Positions 1-8,083 of a stretch of 64,000 bases of DNA are shown here, in pieces. The notes below the pieces were generated by a model. The model ran no database searches, was not told where the DNA came from, and was given only the letters and a program-made list of their open reading frames with translations. Origin of the DNA: Methylocapsa palsarum (GTDB lineage: Bacteria > Pseudomonadota > Alphaproteobacteria > Rhizobiales > Beijerinckiaceae); NCBI RefSeq assembly GCF_900114285.1, contig NZ_FOSN01000004.1:1-64000 (forward strand), written 5' to 3'. The stretch's first letter is position 1. Each line of letters begins with the position of its first letter. The position numbers and the translations under genes were made by a program.

Positions 1-1781
1 CCGCCCGGCGCGATCAGCGCCTGTGTATACGTCGTTCCGGCCGCGTCGAGGGGCTTCGCCAGCGCGTAATGGCCGGCGAGGTTGCTGTTGACGCCTAGCA
101 CGTCGCTCATCGAATAAAGCAGCGTGTAGCTTTGGCTGTTGATCGTCAGCGCCTGGCCGGTGTTGGGCGCGCCGGTGAATTGAACGCCGGCGCCTGACGC
201 GAACGACAGCAGCGCCAGCGTCGGGATCATCGGGTCCGCCGCCGCATTGAGGCTGAGCTTGCCCGCGCCCTTGATCGTCACCGGCGCGTTGATGGCGATG
301 GCGTGGTAGGCGTCGAGGGTGAGGCTCTGCGGACTCGACCACGAAATCGCCGAGGCGATGGTGATGTCGCCGGCGCCCGGCGTCTGAACCCCCGGCCCGG
401 AGGCACCGCCCGCCGTCGTTTGCAGAGTGACGTTGGTGGACGCCAGATTGCCGGAGATCGTATTCGCCGCCGCCGCGCCGACGGTCAGATTGACCGGATC
501 GATCAGCCAGATCCCGGCGCCGCCGCGGGGCGCGGACGTATCGACAGACAGCCCGGCGAAATCGACGGTCTTGCCCGAGGTCTCGACTGCGCCGCCAGCG
601 CCGCCCGAGGCGCCGCCGCGCGCCGTGATCCTGCCATTGACGCTCGTCGCGCCGTCCGACCAGACCACGACCGAGCCGCCCTCGCCGTTCGCCGTCGCGT
701 CGGCCTTGATCGTGGTCGCGGAGTCGATCCTGACGCTCGCCGCATGGGAAAGTTTTCCGGTTCCCTGCGGGCCGCCGCCGATGCGGACCTTCCCGCCGCC
801 GGCTCCGCCCGAGACATCGACGGCCGCGCTCCGCAGCGCGATCTCCCTTCCGGTGATGGCGATGCGCCCGCCCTTGCCCAGATCGCCTTTGCCGGAAACG
901 CTGGAGGCGTCGAGCCTGCCCGAGACATTGACCGCCCCGCCCGCGCCGCCGCCGATGACGATCGCGCCCGAATGGCCGCCGATGCTGCGGGCCTGCACCA
1001 GGCCGCTGATGTTGACGGCGTTGCGCGCCGCCTCGCGCGCCGTGGCCGCCTCGATCACGACGAGGCCGCCGTCGGCCTTGATCGTTCCCGTGTTGCTGAC
1101 GAGGGCCTCCTTGCCGTTGAAACGGGTGGGCGCCGCGACCTTGAGGAAGCCGTTGCCGGAGAAATCAAGCGTCGCGGTTTCGCCGGAGCCGAGCCCGACC
1201 TTGCCCATCAGCGCGAGGATTTTCCCGGAATTCGACACGGTTCCGCCGATCAGCGCGGCGTAGCCGCCGCGCCCGACGCGGATGACGCCGTCGTTGGTCA
1301 CGGCTTTCGAGGCGCCGCCGCCCTTGAATTTGAGTCTGGCCCTGCCGCTGAGGAAATCCTCGTTCGAAACGCCAAGCGTCGAGGCGACGAACCCGGCGGC
1401 CCTGACAACGCCCGTCTTTGTGATCGCGACGCCGTTGGGATTGACGAGGTAGACCTGACCATTGGCGTTGAGCCGTCCGGCGATGGTCGAGGGCGTCGAG
1501 CCGGTCACGCGGTTGAGCAGCGCCGCGGATGAACCGGGCTGATGAATGTTGACGGTGTTGCCCTGGCCGATCGAAAAGCCCTGCCAGTTGACGATGGCCC
1601 CCTGGCTGGACTGGCGAATGTTCAGCGTATTGCCCGAAGGCGGTGAAATCGTCACCGAGCCGGAGGCGACACTGCCTCCGGTCGGCAGAATGCTAATGCC
1701 CCCGGCGAGAACAGGCTCCACGCCGCTCAGCGCCGTCGAAGCGAGCAGAACTGCGCCGAAGCGTGAGTGACTGCGGCGCAT
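1..1781 (-). CDS. Filamentous haemagglutinin-type exoprotein, N-terminal part (TPS domain)
   Basis: The gene runs off the left edge, so only about 593 N-terminal codons are visible. The ATG at 1781 follows an AAGGTG ribosome site. A signal peptide (about residues 1-26, ending PVLA) leads into a two-partner-secretion domain: the blocks NTLNIRQSS, IVNWQGFSIG and the hallmark NPNGV near residues 114-118 are visible. Downstream the chain becomes a glycine-, valine- and threonine-rich beta-helix-like repeat. Known for the family: such exoproteins cross the outer membrane through a TpsB/FhaC porin and act as adhesins or surface proteins. No TpsB partner lies in this window. Function beyond surface display is inference. 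Confidence 0.85.
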   Translation of the reverse strand, partial: MRRSHSRFGAVLLASTALSGVEPVLAGGISILPTGGSVASGSVTISPPSGNTLNIRQSSQGAIVNWQGFSIGQGNTVNIHQPGSSAALLNRVTGSTPSTIAGRLNANGQVYLVNPNGVAITKTGVVRAAGFVASTLGVSNEDFLSGRARLKFKGGGASKAVTNDGVIRVGRGGYAALIGGTVSNSGKILALMGKVGLGSGETATLDFSGNGFLKVAAPTRFNGKEALVSNTGTIKADGGLVVIEAATAREAARNAVNISGLVQARSIGGHSGAIVIGGGAGGAVNVSGRLDASSVSGKGDLGKGGRIAITGREIALRSAAVDVSGGAGGGKVRIGGGPQGTGKLSHAASVRIDSATTIKADATANGEGGSVVVWSDGATSVNGRITARGGASGGAGGAVETSGKTVDFAGLSVDTSAPRGGAGIWLIDPVNLTVGAAAANTISGNLASTNVTLQTTAGGASGPGVQTPGAGDITIASAISWSSPQSLTLDAYHAIAINAPVTIKGAGKLSLNAAADPMIPTLALLSFASGAGVQFTGAPNTGQALTINSQSYTLLYSMSDVLGVNSNLAGHYALAKPLDAAGTTYTQALIAPG

Positions 1782-2289
1782 AGAGACACCTTAATATCGT
1801 CTTCAAAACAATGAAATCAGCCAAATTTGGGCCTCGCCGTATTCTCGCCATAAAACATTTGCCGTCAAGCCGAAGTTCTTCAGTCAACGGTTATATATTT
1901 TTTAGGCGCCTCTCCCTGCATTACGATTAACTGTATGGCTGCTACTAGATTATTTCGAGGCTGCACTTTGGAAGCGCGTCGCTAAACGTATAAAGCAGAG
2001 GGTCGATTATTCCCTCGAACTTCCTGTTCGCGTAAATCCTTTCTATGGCCTAACGTAAAGTGCATGCCCGCAGAAAGTCCCGCGATTTCCCCATGGCGCC
2101 GAGTTCCAGCGGAGGGCAACGAGCCTTGGACAGAGGTCAATCACGGTTTCACGTTGGCCGACATCCTAGGCGACCTTCGCCAGCCCGCTATGCTCCTCGG
2201 ACCGGGCCTCGAAGCGCGTGTCCGCCTACCTCGTCACGTAGCTCCCGTCTCGACAAGCGCTCGTCGTCTCGGCTCCGCCTAGGACCCAT
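1782..2289. other. Intergenic, no convincing gene
   Basis: The first 250 bases are AT-rich and hold the promoter side of the haemagglutinin gene. The rest has only short open frames on both strands that I do not recognise; it probably includes decayed insertion-sequence DNA next to the fragment at 2290-2543. Confidence 0.4.
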
Positions 2290-2543
2290 TCGTCGAGGCT
2301 CAGCGCCGTCCGAAATCCCAATGCCATAAAGCCGGTTTTCGAAATTTCGGCGCTGGTTGACCGCCCGAGGTTCGAAAGGAGTTTCAGTTTCCCCGCCGAC
2401 CATACGAGCAGACTGAGCCTTTCAATGAAATGAGCTGGTTTGGCGGGACACGAATTGCGGGGTGGGTCGACCAGCGTCTTTTCGCCCTTGATCGCGGCCA
2501 AGGCTATCGCTGGTGCGTGGTTCCGGTGGGGTCGTTTGCTCAT
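2290..2543 (-). pseudogene. IS3-family transposase OrfA remnant
   Basis: Reading the minus strand from the ATG at 2543, the protein opens MSKRPHRNHAP and continues ALAAIKGEKTL, the helix-turn-helix start of OrfA in IS3-family elements. After that the frame breaks. DNA coding for the usual NQIxxWKAQLLE segment is still recognisable near 2420-2460 but is read in shifted frames. The start is intact, the middle is frameshifted and the end is lost, so this is a dead copy. No matching OrfB follows it directly. Confidence 0.5.
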
Positions 2544-3145
2544 CGCCTTTCCTGCGCTGCGACCATTTAGGCCGCGATCAGGCAAGACTCCGCTTGGCCG
2601 ATTGTCCAAATTCGTCGGGCCAGCTCTCCTTTTCGTGAAACGGGTTGCCCGCCTCATCAGCATGCGGAATCGCCTAGTTTTTTCTTGCAGCCTGGAAAGC
2701 GGTTGCGAAACCCACCCATGGTCGCCGAAAACAACCTTGGCGTCAGACGCCGCCATGCACTAACATTGAAACTGGATCACCCCTCGGGGGCAGGCCAGCT
2801 GGAACTTGGGCTCTTCTTGGGTGCCCGTAAATTCGGCGGCCGCAAGCACATGCAGAAGAAAGCCTCATTCTCGATCGACAAATGCACCGCTATCAGAAGT
2901 TCATCTCCGATATCGCCGGCCAACACATCCATTCCCATGACGGGGAAGTCGATAAATTGATCGAAAAGGTGGCGACCTGGCTCCGCGGCGCGGCCGGGTA
3001 TTCAATCGTGCCCGGCGGCCGTGCTATAGCCGCTGAGTTATGGTTCACCTCTGCTGGGGTGATCTCAACTCCGCTTTCGGAGTTTAAACCATCGCGAGCC
3101 GCGCACGGGCAACGTCGCGCACCAGTCGCCAGATTTCGGCCCTTT
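2544..3145. other. Intergenic, probably decayed mobile DNA
   Basis: Six hundred bases with overlapping short frames on both strands and no protein family I recognise. It lies between an OrfA remnant and the end of the split regulator, and is probably insertion-sequence debris. Confidence 0.35.
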
Positions 3146-3898
3146 CTAGTTTTTTCGCCCTTTTGTATCGCCCTGAAATGCCGTCGAGGGCGGGGTGAGA
3201 AAGGCGTCGAACCGCTGTTTGACAATCGCGTAGCATTCACACGAGGCCTTTTCGAGGGCGGAACGATCACAAACTTGGATCATTCCCCGTCGATAACTGA
3301 TGAGGCCGGCGTTCTGCATCGATTGAGCCGCAAGCGTCACCGATTTCCGATTGGCCCCCATAATGCCCGCGAGAAACTCGTGAGTGTATTTAAGAACTTC
3401 GCCTTCAGCTCGGTCATCCATCATGAGTAGCCAGCGGCACATTCTTTCCTCGATAGAATGCATGGAGTTGCAAGCGACTGTCTGCTGGATTTGAGACAGC
3501 AGCGTCTCAGAATAGCTGACGAACAGATCCCTCACCTATTCGCTGCTCGCAAATTCGTGTCGCAGCACTTCTATCGGGCACCGGCCCATAGGACCTTCTA
3601 ACTGTACAATGCACCGATTGAAAGAGGTGCGGCTGTACATGGCCGCGAACAGGCCGAACGCGCCCTCACGCCCTATGTTTGCGGTTTCAATCGCCGAGCC
3701 GTTCTCCAAAATGGTCAGTAAAGAAAAAACCGCGCCACTCGGGAAGTAAGCGTGTTTGAGAACGCCGCCTGCTTCGCAGACGATTGATCCCAATTTAAGG
3801 GTGACAGGTTCGAGATGGGAGCGGATCCGGTTGCGGATGGCCGACTCCAAAGCGCGGAGCAACTGATTTTCATGCTCCGAAGGCAGGAACTGCTTCAT
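3146..3898 (-). pseudogene. Crp/Fnr-family regulator interrupted by an in-frame TAG
   Basis: One frame of 251 codons is interrupted only by TAG at 3536-3538. The first 120 residues (ATG at 3898) form a cyclic-nucleotide-binding-like domain, with SGAVFSLLTIL and GREGAFGLFA. The last 129 residues hold the winged helix (ERMCRWLLMMDDR, then FLAGIMGANRKSVTLAAQSMQ). Together they give the usual length of this Rhizobiales regulator class. The codon after TAG is GTG, so a second protein could begin there by re-initiation. Both halves keep good family sequence, suggesting a recent nonsense mutation, readthrough, or a sequencing error. The gene is divergent from the response regulator at 4026, with an operator-like palindrome between them. 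Confidence 0.75.
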
Positions 3899-3935
3899 TA
3901 ATATCTCCCAGGAACAAACCGATTTTTTTCTTTCG

Positions 3936-3953
3936 CTGTGGTGTATACCACAG
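3936..3953. promoter_or_regulatory. Operator-like inverted repeat between divergent genes
   Basis: CTGTGGT-GTAT-ACCACAG has perfect 7-bp arms and a 4-bp spacer. It lies 38 bases upstream of the Crp/Fnr-type gene and about 70 upstream of the response regulator. The spacing and symmetry fit a dimeric regulator, possibly the split Crp/Fnr protein itself; that assignment is inference. Confidence 0.5.
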
Positions 3954-4025
3954 AGAGAACAATTTATAAGTGCATAATAAAATTTCGTTTTCTATCAGTC
4001 GGCAATTGTCGCGAGCTTAAGCTAA

Positions 4026-4394
4026 ATGACGCCAGTCTCAGGTTTATGCTTGATTGTGGAAGATGACCCTTGGATTGCTTTTGATTTAGCTGACTACGTC
4101 AGCTTTTCTGGATACGTGCTCGCTGGACCATTCACAACCTGCAGGGAAACTCTTGCTTATCTCAAAAATCAAACACCAACCCTAGCTATCATCGACATTA
4201 AAGTATTGGACGGTTCGAGTAGATTGATAATCGAAAAACTTACACAAAAAGGTGTGCCTTTCATCATCTATTCTGGATACAGCCGCAAACACTTCACATA
4301 CACGGAAATTGGATCTCACACAGAATGGATCCAAAAACCTGCGAGCGCGGAAAAAGTCCTGTCAGCCGCCGAACGGCTATTAATCCCATCTTGA
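4026..4394 (+). CDS. Single-domain response regulator
   Basis: This 122-residue protein is a bare receiver domain. Visible active-site residues are the acidic pocket E12-D13-D14, the phospho-acceptor D57 in IIDIKV, S83 in IIYSGY (Thr/Ser switch position) and K104 in QKPAS. No output domain follows, so it probably works by protein contact or as a phosphate shuttle, as known for other stand-alone receivers. Its kinase is not nearby. It is transcribed away from the split Crp/Fnr gene and is followed after about 100 bases by a phasin gene. Codon use is more AT-rich than in the core part of the window. Confidence 0.8.
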   Translation: MTPVSGLCLIVEDDPWIAFDLADYVSFSGYVLAGPFTTCRETLAYLKNQTPTLAIIDIKVLDGSSRLIIEKLTQKGVPFIIYSGYSRKHFTYTEIGSHTEWIQKPASAEKVLSAAERLLIPS

Positions 4395-4495
4395 AGCTCT
4401 CGTAGAGCAACACAGCGTTTCGAAACAGATAAACGGGGCGCCCATCGCCAAGGTCAAGCGCACCAATTCGATTTCTGGAAGGATCAATAATCAAA

Positions 4496-4822
4496 ATGGA
4501 ACAAATCGAGCACCACCTCAACAACACTGAAATAGCGACCGACTCTGCAGCTAAATTTATCCAGAATTTTCGAACGATAGCAACTGAGGCTATCGACTAC
4601 TCGAGAAACTCTTTTGCAGACAGAGCTGCTTTTTTGGAAAAGCTGAGTAACGCCAAATCCATCGACACCGCTTTCCAGATCCAGTCGGAATACGCCAAGC
4701 AATTTTATGCGGCGTTCACCGCACAGGCGAAGAAATTAAACTCCCTCTATTCTGATCTGGGCAAAGAGGCTTTTAAGCCAATTGTGGAGTTAACCGCCAA
4801 GGTTCAGAACGATAGGAAGTAG
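4496..4822 (+). CDS. Phasin family protein
   Basis: A 108-residue, mostly helical, cysteine-free protein with the amphipathic pattern of small phasins: FIQNFRTIATEAIDYSRNSF, then a heptad-like segment IDTAFQIQSEYAKQFYAAF. Phasins coat polyhydroxyalkanoate granules and stabilise their surface. The ATG at 4496 lies downstream of a GGAAGGA site. A TetR regulator follows at 4913 and may control it, but the sequence does not prove that. No PHA synthase gene is in the window. Confidence 0.75.
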   Translation: MEQIEHHLNNTEIATDSAAKFIQNFRTIATEAIDYSRNSFADRAAFLEKLSNAKSIDTAFQIQSEYAKQFYAAFTAQAKKLNSLYSDLGKEAFKPIVELTAKVQNDRK

Positions 4823-4912
4823 GCCCTGAACATCAGTTAAATGTGTCGTTCAAAGCTAAACCATGACGGTTTCTGCGCCATGATCCTCTTTTAATAGTAG
4901 TAGGAGTAGCGC

Positions 4913-5533
4913 ATGACCCCAGTGACGCTCGAACGTGATATATCTACAAGAATCGTCGATGTAACCGAGCTCTTGTTCGGAGAACTCGGATTTAGGAAGA
5001 CGACGGTCTCCGATATTGCCCGTGAACTGAAGATGTCTCCAGCAAACATTTATCGATTTTTTGACTCGAAAGCTGAAATCAATTCAGCAGTCGCTCGCCG
5101 CCAGCTCGCGGAAATCGAAAACCGCGTAGAGCAAATTGAAGGAAGCTTTGACTCGGCGAGCGACCAGCTACGACGTTCCATAGCGACGATTTATAATCTT
5201 CACACGGAACAATTCGCATGGAGGCCGAAAATCCACGAGTTGCTGGTTACGGCGTACGACGAGCGTTGGGAGGTGGTTACAAGTCACACAAAGACCATCG
5301 GAAATTCCCTCGTCCGTATCATCGGTCTGGGCATGTCCGAACGAAAGTTCGCAATTGGAGGCGCAGACCTTACTGCGATTCTCATTCAAAGCGCTTGCAT
5401 GCAGTTTTGCCACCCTCGACTTATAGCTGAAGCCGCGCAAGCCCCCTCGCCGCCAATCGATCAAATGATTGCTTTTTGCCTCGCCGGACTGACGAAAAAA
5501 GCTACGGAGCTGTCCGTCGCCAGGTTATTTTAG
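4913..5533 (+). CDS. TetR/AcrR-family transcriptional regulator
   Basis: A 206-residue protein. The N-terminal helix-turn-helix spans about residues 10-58, with TTVSDIARELKMSPANIYRF as recognition region, typical of TetR repressors; the rest is a divergent helical ligand-binding and dimerisation domain. The ATG is preceded by AGGAG at good spacing. The target and ligand cannot be read from sequence. It lies 90 bases after the phasin gene on the same strand, so regulation of that gene, or simple autoregulation, is possible. Confidence 0.8.
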   Translation: MTPVTLERDISTRIVDVTELLFGELGFRKTTVSDIARELKMSPANIYRFFDSKAEINSAVARRQLAEIENRVEQIEGSFDSASDQLRRSIATIYNLHTEQFAWRPKIHELLVTAYDERWEVVTSHTKTIGNSLVRIIGLGMSERKFAIGGADLTAILIQSACMQFCHPRLIAEAAQAPSPPIDQMIAFCLAGLTKKATELSVARLF

Positions 5534-5604
5534 ACAACTTTCGGGCGTCAGGAACGGAGGCTCTGGCACATCGGTGATTGAGGTTACGCGGCCTGCAGCC
5601 GATG

Positions 5605-5700
5605 CTACAAGCGACGATTGGCGATGGTCTGGCGTTTGATCCTTTCGCGCTCGAGGAGAATGCTCTCGGCGCGCCCGAAATAGACGTTAGCCGGCGCACC
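5605..5700 (-). pseudogene. IS3-family transposase OrfB C-terminal remnant
   Basis: The minus strand reads ANVYFGRAESILLERERIKR and then QTIANRRL before a stop at 5605-5607. This is the conserved C-terminal tail of IS3-family integrase-type transposases. The catalytic DDE core is absent upstream (5701-5870), so only a fragment survives. It has the same orientation as the OrfA remnant at 2290-2543, but the order is wrong for a single intact element. Confidence 0.6.
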
Positions 5701-5872
5701 GGCTGGACCAGATCAGCTGATCCTGACGCACCCCCCAGGTGTTAGACAGTCTCCGGTTTCGCCTAGAACAAGCTTATCGACATGCCCTGGAAAATCATGC
5801 CCATCGGAATGCGCGAATGCCTATCGGTTTTACTAATCCCCGAGACTTGGAATAAGCCATCGTTGCCTTCCG
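5701..5872. other. Intergenic
   Basis: No gene seen between the transposase fragment and the end of the thioesterase gene. Confidence 0.4.
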
Positions 5873-6967
5873 TCATCGCGAAGGCCGGTCGAGCCTCGCA
5901 AGCGCCTCCGACATATGGTGGGCAAGTTCAGCCACGTGTGGTTGGCGCATCACACTCGCATGATCGCCGCTGCAAACATGGGACTCGTAGGCGCCGACAT
6001 AGGGCGGAAGTACTTCCAGTGGGCGGCAGGATAAAGGATCGCCGCCGGCCGAGTCGAAAAATATGACTTTTCCCCGATAGGGGCTCATCTCGTAGCTGTA
6101 AAAAGCAGCTATGCCGGCCTCCCGCGCATCGAGAAGCTCTTTGGGCAGAGTTGCGAGCGTGTAAGGCGACGCGGACGCCTCGCCCTTGTCGCCGATGAGC
6201 CGGCGTAACCGGCGCGCCACCGGTGTCGCCCTTTCGACGAGATAGGGAAGAATTGCGCGGGGCGACAGCGTTTTGATTGTGGCGAGGTGCGTCTTAAGGC
6301 GTCGCCAGAGAAAGGCGCGCTTCACCGCTGGCGGCCAGCAGCGTTCCGGCAGATTAGGCTCGATAAGCCCAACGAAGTCGACTTGTTCGCCACCATCCGA
6401 GAAGACGCGCGCCGTCTCAAGCGCAACGAGCGCTCCGAGGCTGAAGCCTGCAACACGATAGGGGCCGCGCGGCTGTATGCTGCGGATGCAGGCCGCCTGA
6501 TATCGCGCCATTTCAGTGATAGAGCGATGGAGCGGCTCGAGGCCGTCGAGGCCCTGAAATATATTTGCGTAGACTGGGCCGCCGGCCTTCACAAGACTGC
6601 CGAGATCTAAGAGTTCGAGCGGCAGCCCGCCGAGGCCGGGGAACAGGAAGAGCGGAGTTCCTCCATCCTGCGGCTGTACGAGCACCGTCGGACGCTGAGC
6701 CGGAGTCTTGCCGCGCTTGACCACGTCGGCGATGGCTCCGATCGTGCAGGCTTCGAAGACCGTGGTGATTGGCAAGTATACGCCCGTCGCTTGCGAGATG
6801 GCTTCCAGAAGCCGATGTATGCGTTGCACGCCGAGTCTGAGATCGAAAAGATTCGCCGTGCGGGCGTGCGGACCTCGTTCCAGAATGCGGTCCCAGAGAT
6901 CAGCGATCACCGCTTCGACGGATGCGGTCGCCTCGACGAATGCCTGGCTTTTAATTTGACTGTTCAT
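5873..6967 (-). CDS. Carrier-like domain fused to type I thioesterase
   Basis: The protein has 364 residues. Residues about 12-85 resemble the peptidyl/acyl-carrier domain that precedes thioesterases in NRPS and PKS enzymes, but the phosphopantetheine motif expected as DxGGxSL reads FDLRLGVQRI: the serine is missing. Residues about 100-355 are an alpha/beta-hydrolase thioesterase with LFLFPGLGG, the nucleophile elbow GFSLG (Ser176) and a C-terminal GDHASVM (His336); the acid position may be Glu203 in GLIEPNLPE. A strong GGAGGAG site precedes the ATG. It lies 39 bases downstream of the kinase-like gene on the same strand, at the edge of the polysaccharide locus. A role in acyl modification of the polymer is inference. 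Confidence 0.7.
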   Translation of the reverse strand: MNSQIKSQAFVEATASVEAVIADLWDRILERGPHARTANLFDLRLGVQRIHRLLEAISQATGVYLPITTVFEACTIGAIADVVKRGKTPAQRPTVLVQPQDGGTPLFLFPGLGGLPLELLDLGSLVKAGGPVYANIFQGLDGLEPLHRSITEMARYQAACIRSIQPRGPYRVAGFSLGALVALETARVFSDGGEQVDFVGLIEPNLPERCWPPAVKRAFLWRRLKTHLATIKTLSPRAILPYLVERATPVARRLRRLIGDKGEASASPYTLATLPKELLDAREAGIAAFYSYEMSPYRGKVIFFDSAGGDPLSCRPLEVLPPYVGAYESHVCSGDHASVMRQPHVAELAHHMSEALARLDRPSR

Positions 6968-7006
6968 GGACGCTCCTCCATGTGCGACGAGAAGGGCGGG
7001 CGGAGC

Positions 7007-7708
7007 CTAAAACCAGCGTTGGAGCCAGCTTGGCATATAATTCTTCGCCCGGTTGAGGACACAACCGATGACCTGCCCGCCGAAGCGCTCGATGTCGTTG
7101 CGGGTCTGAACGATCATCGAGCGGGACGACGAGCCCGCGCCCACGACGAGCACTGTGCCATCGCTGCATCGGGCGAGCGCGAGCGATTCCGGCGATTCGG
7201 CCACGGGCTGGCAATCGAGAACGATGAAGGGGAAGCCTTGCTTTGCTTCCGTGAATAGCCGGCCAAGATCGCTGAGGTCGACACGCGACAAGACGCCTTC
7301 AGGAGCGATCAATCGCGCCAGAACGACCCCCGGACGGCCCGGAGCCGGGTGCATCGCGTGATGCAATGCGCCCTTGTTGGAAAATGCCTCAAGCAGGGAT
7401 GGCGAGCCCGCCCCAAGACGCTCTCCCGAGGCGGTCGAAGAGCAGTCGACGAGGAGGACCCGTCCTCCCCAATGAGCCGCCGCCGCATCCGCAAAGCCGA
7501 CCACCGTCGCGCTCGTCCCTTCTCCATGGGAAGAGGCGATGAACTGCAGCACGAACGGCTTGTCTTCGCGGTTCATCGCCTTGACGGCATGAAAGAGCTG
7601 CAAATAGGACGGGTGCGGTCGCCGCGGCGATGTACGACCAAAAGGAAAAAGATTCTTTTCGGCCGGAAGACATGTTTCTTCTCTTGGGTATGAAGCATGC
7701 GCCGTCAT
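7007..7708 (-). CDS. CpsD/CapB-type (BY-kinase-like) ATPase, degenerate P-loop
   Basis: About 233 residues from the ATG at 7708, which follows GGAGGGG. It has the fold pattern of the cytoplasmic tyrosine autokinase of Wzc/CpsD systems: FIASSHGEGTSATV at the Walker A position, VLLVDCSS at Walker A' and FIVLDCQP at Walker B. The Walker A lysine expected in GEGKS is threonine (about Thr65), and the C terminus (NYMPSWLQRWF) lacks the usual tyrosine cluster. Catalytic activity is therefore doubtful; it may be a structural partner of the Wzz protein encoded divergently at 8084. A GTG at 7723 is an alternative start. It is probably co-transcribed with the thioesterase gene. Confidence 0.75.
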   Translation of the reverse strand: MTAHASYPREETCLPAEKNLFPFGRTSPRRPHPSYLQLFHAVKAMNREDKPFVLQFIASSHGEGTSATVVGFADAAAAHWGGRVLLVDCSSTASGERLGAGSPSLLEAFSNKGALHHAMHPAPGRPGVVLARLIAPEGVLSRVDLSDLGRLFTEAKQGFPFIVLDCQPVAESPESLALARCSDGTVLVVGAGSSSRSMIVQTRNDIERFGGQVIGCVLNRAKNYMPSWLQRWF

Positions 7709-8083
7709 TGCGCCCCTCCGCACGCGAAAGAATAAGCGGTGACGTCCCGATCAACTGATGACCAATAAGCTGAGAGCAAGTTCATGTTACCCTTCAGAAA
7801 TGGGAGGGTGTTTTCGATGCGCTGTGATGCCATGCCCATGCTAGGGCAAGATAATTGTAAGGAAGATAATTGCGACGCTTGAATTGTCATATGGAAGCTT
7901 TTTTTAGCTATCCCAACGTACATTCGAGTTTGACGCAGCGCAACAAAAAAGATAAAAATGACCTGTGGAAGTCGAATTTCTCTCGAATTCTTAATAAGTA
8001 CTGACAAAAAACATAATTAATCAGATTCCACATCGCTTTTTAACGGGAGCTGCGCCTATCCGACGTTCTGGAGCAAATGAATC
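7709..8083. promoter_or_regulatory. Divergent AT-rich intergenic region
   Basis: Some 375 bases between the divergent kinase-like and Wzz-type genes, clearly AT-rich in 7880-8040 and probably holding the promoters of both arms of the polysaccharide locus. I could not assign boxes with confidence. Confidence 0.45.

Noticed and set aside
303-1532. 409-codon plus-strand open frame
   Set aside because: Antisense to the haemagglutinin N terminus, which has a signal peptide and the NPNG motif; the plus-strand product is low-complexity.
7705-8007. 100-codon minus-strand frame upstream of the kinase-like gene
   Set aside because: AT-rich promoter region, no family similarity and no ribosome site that stands out.
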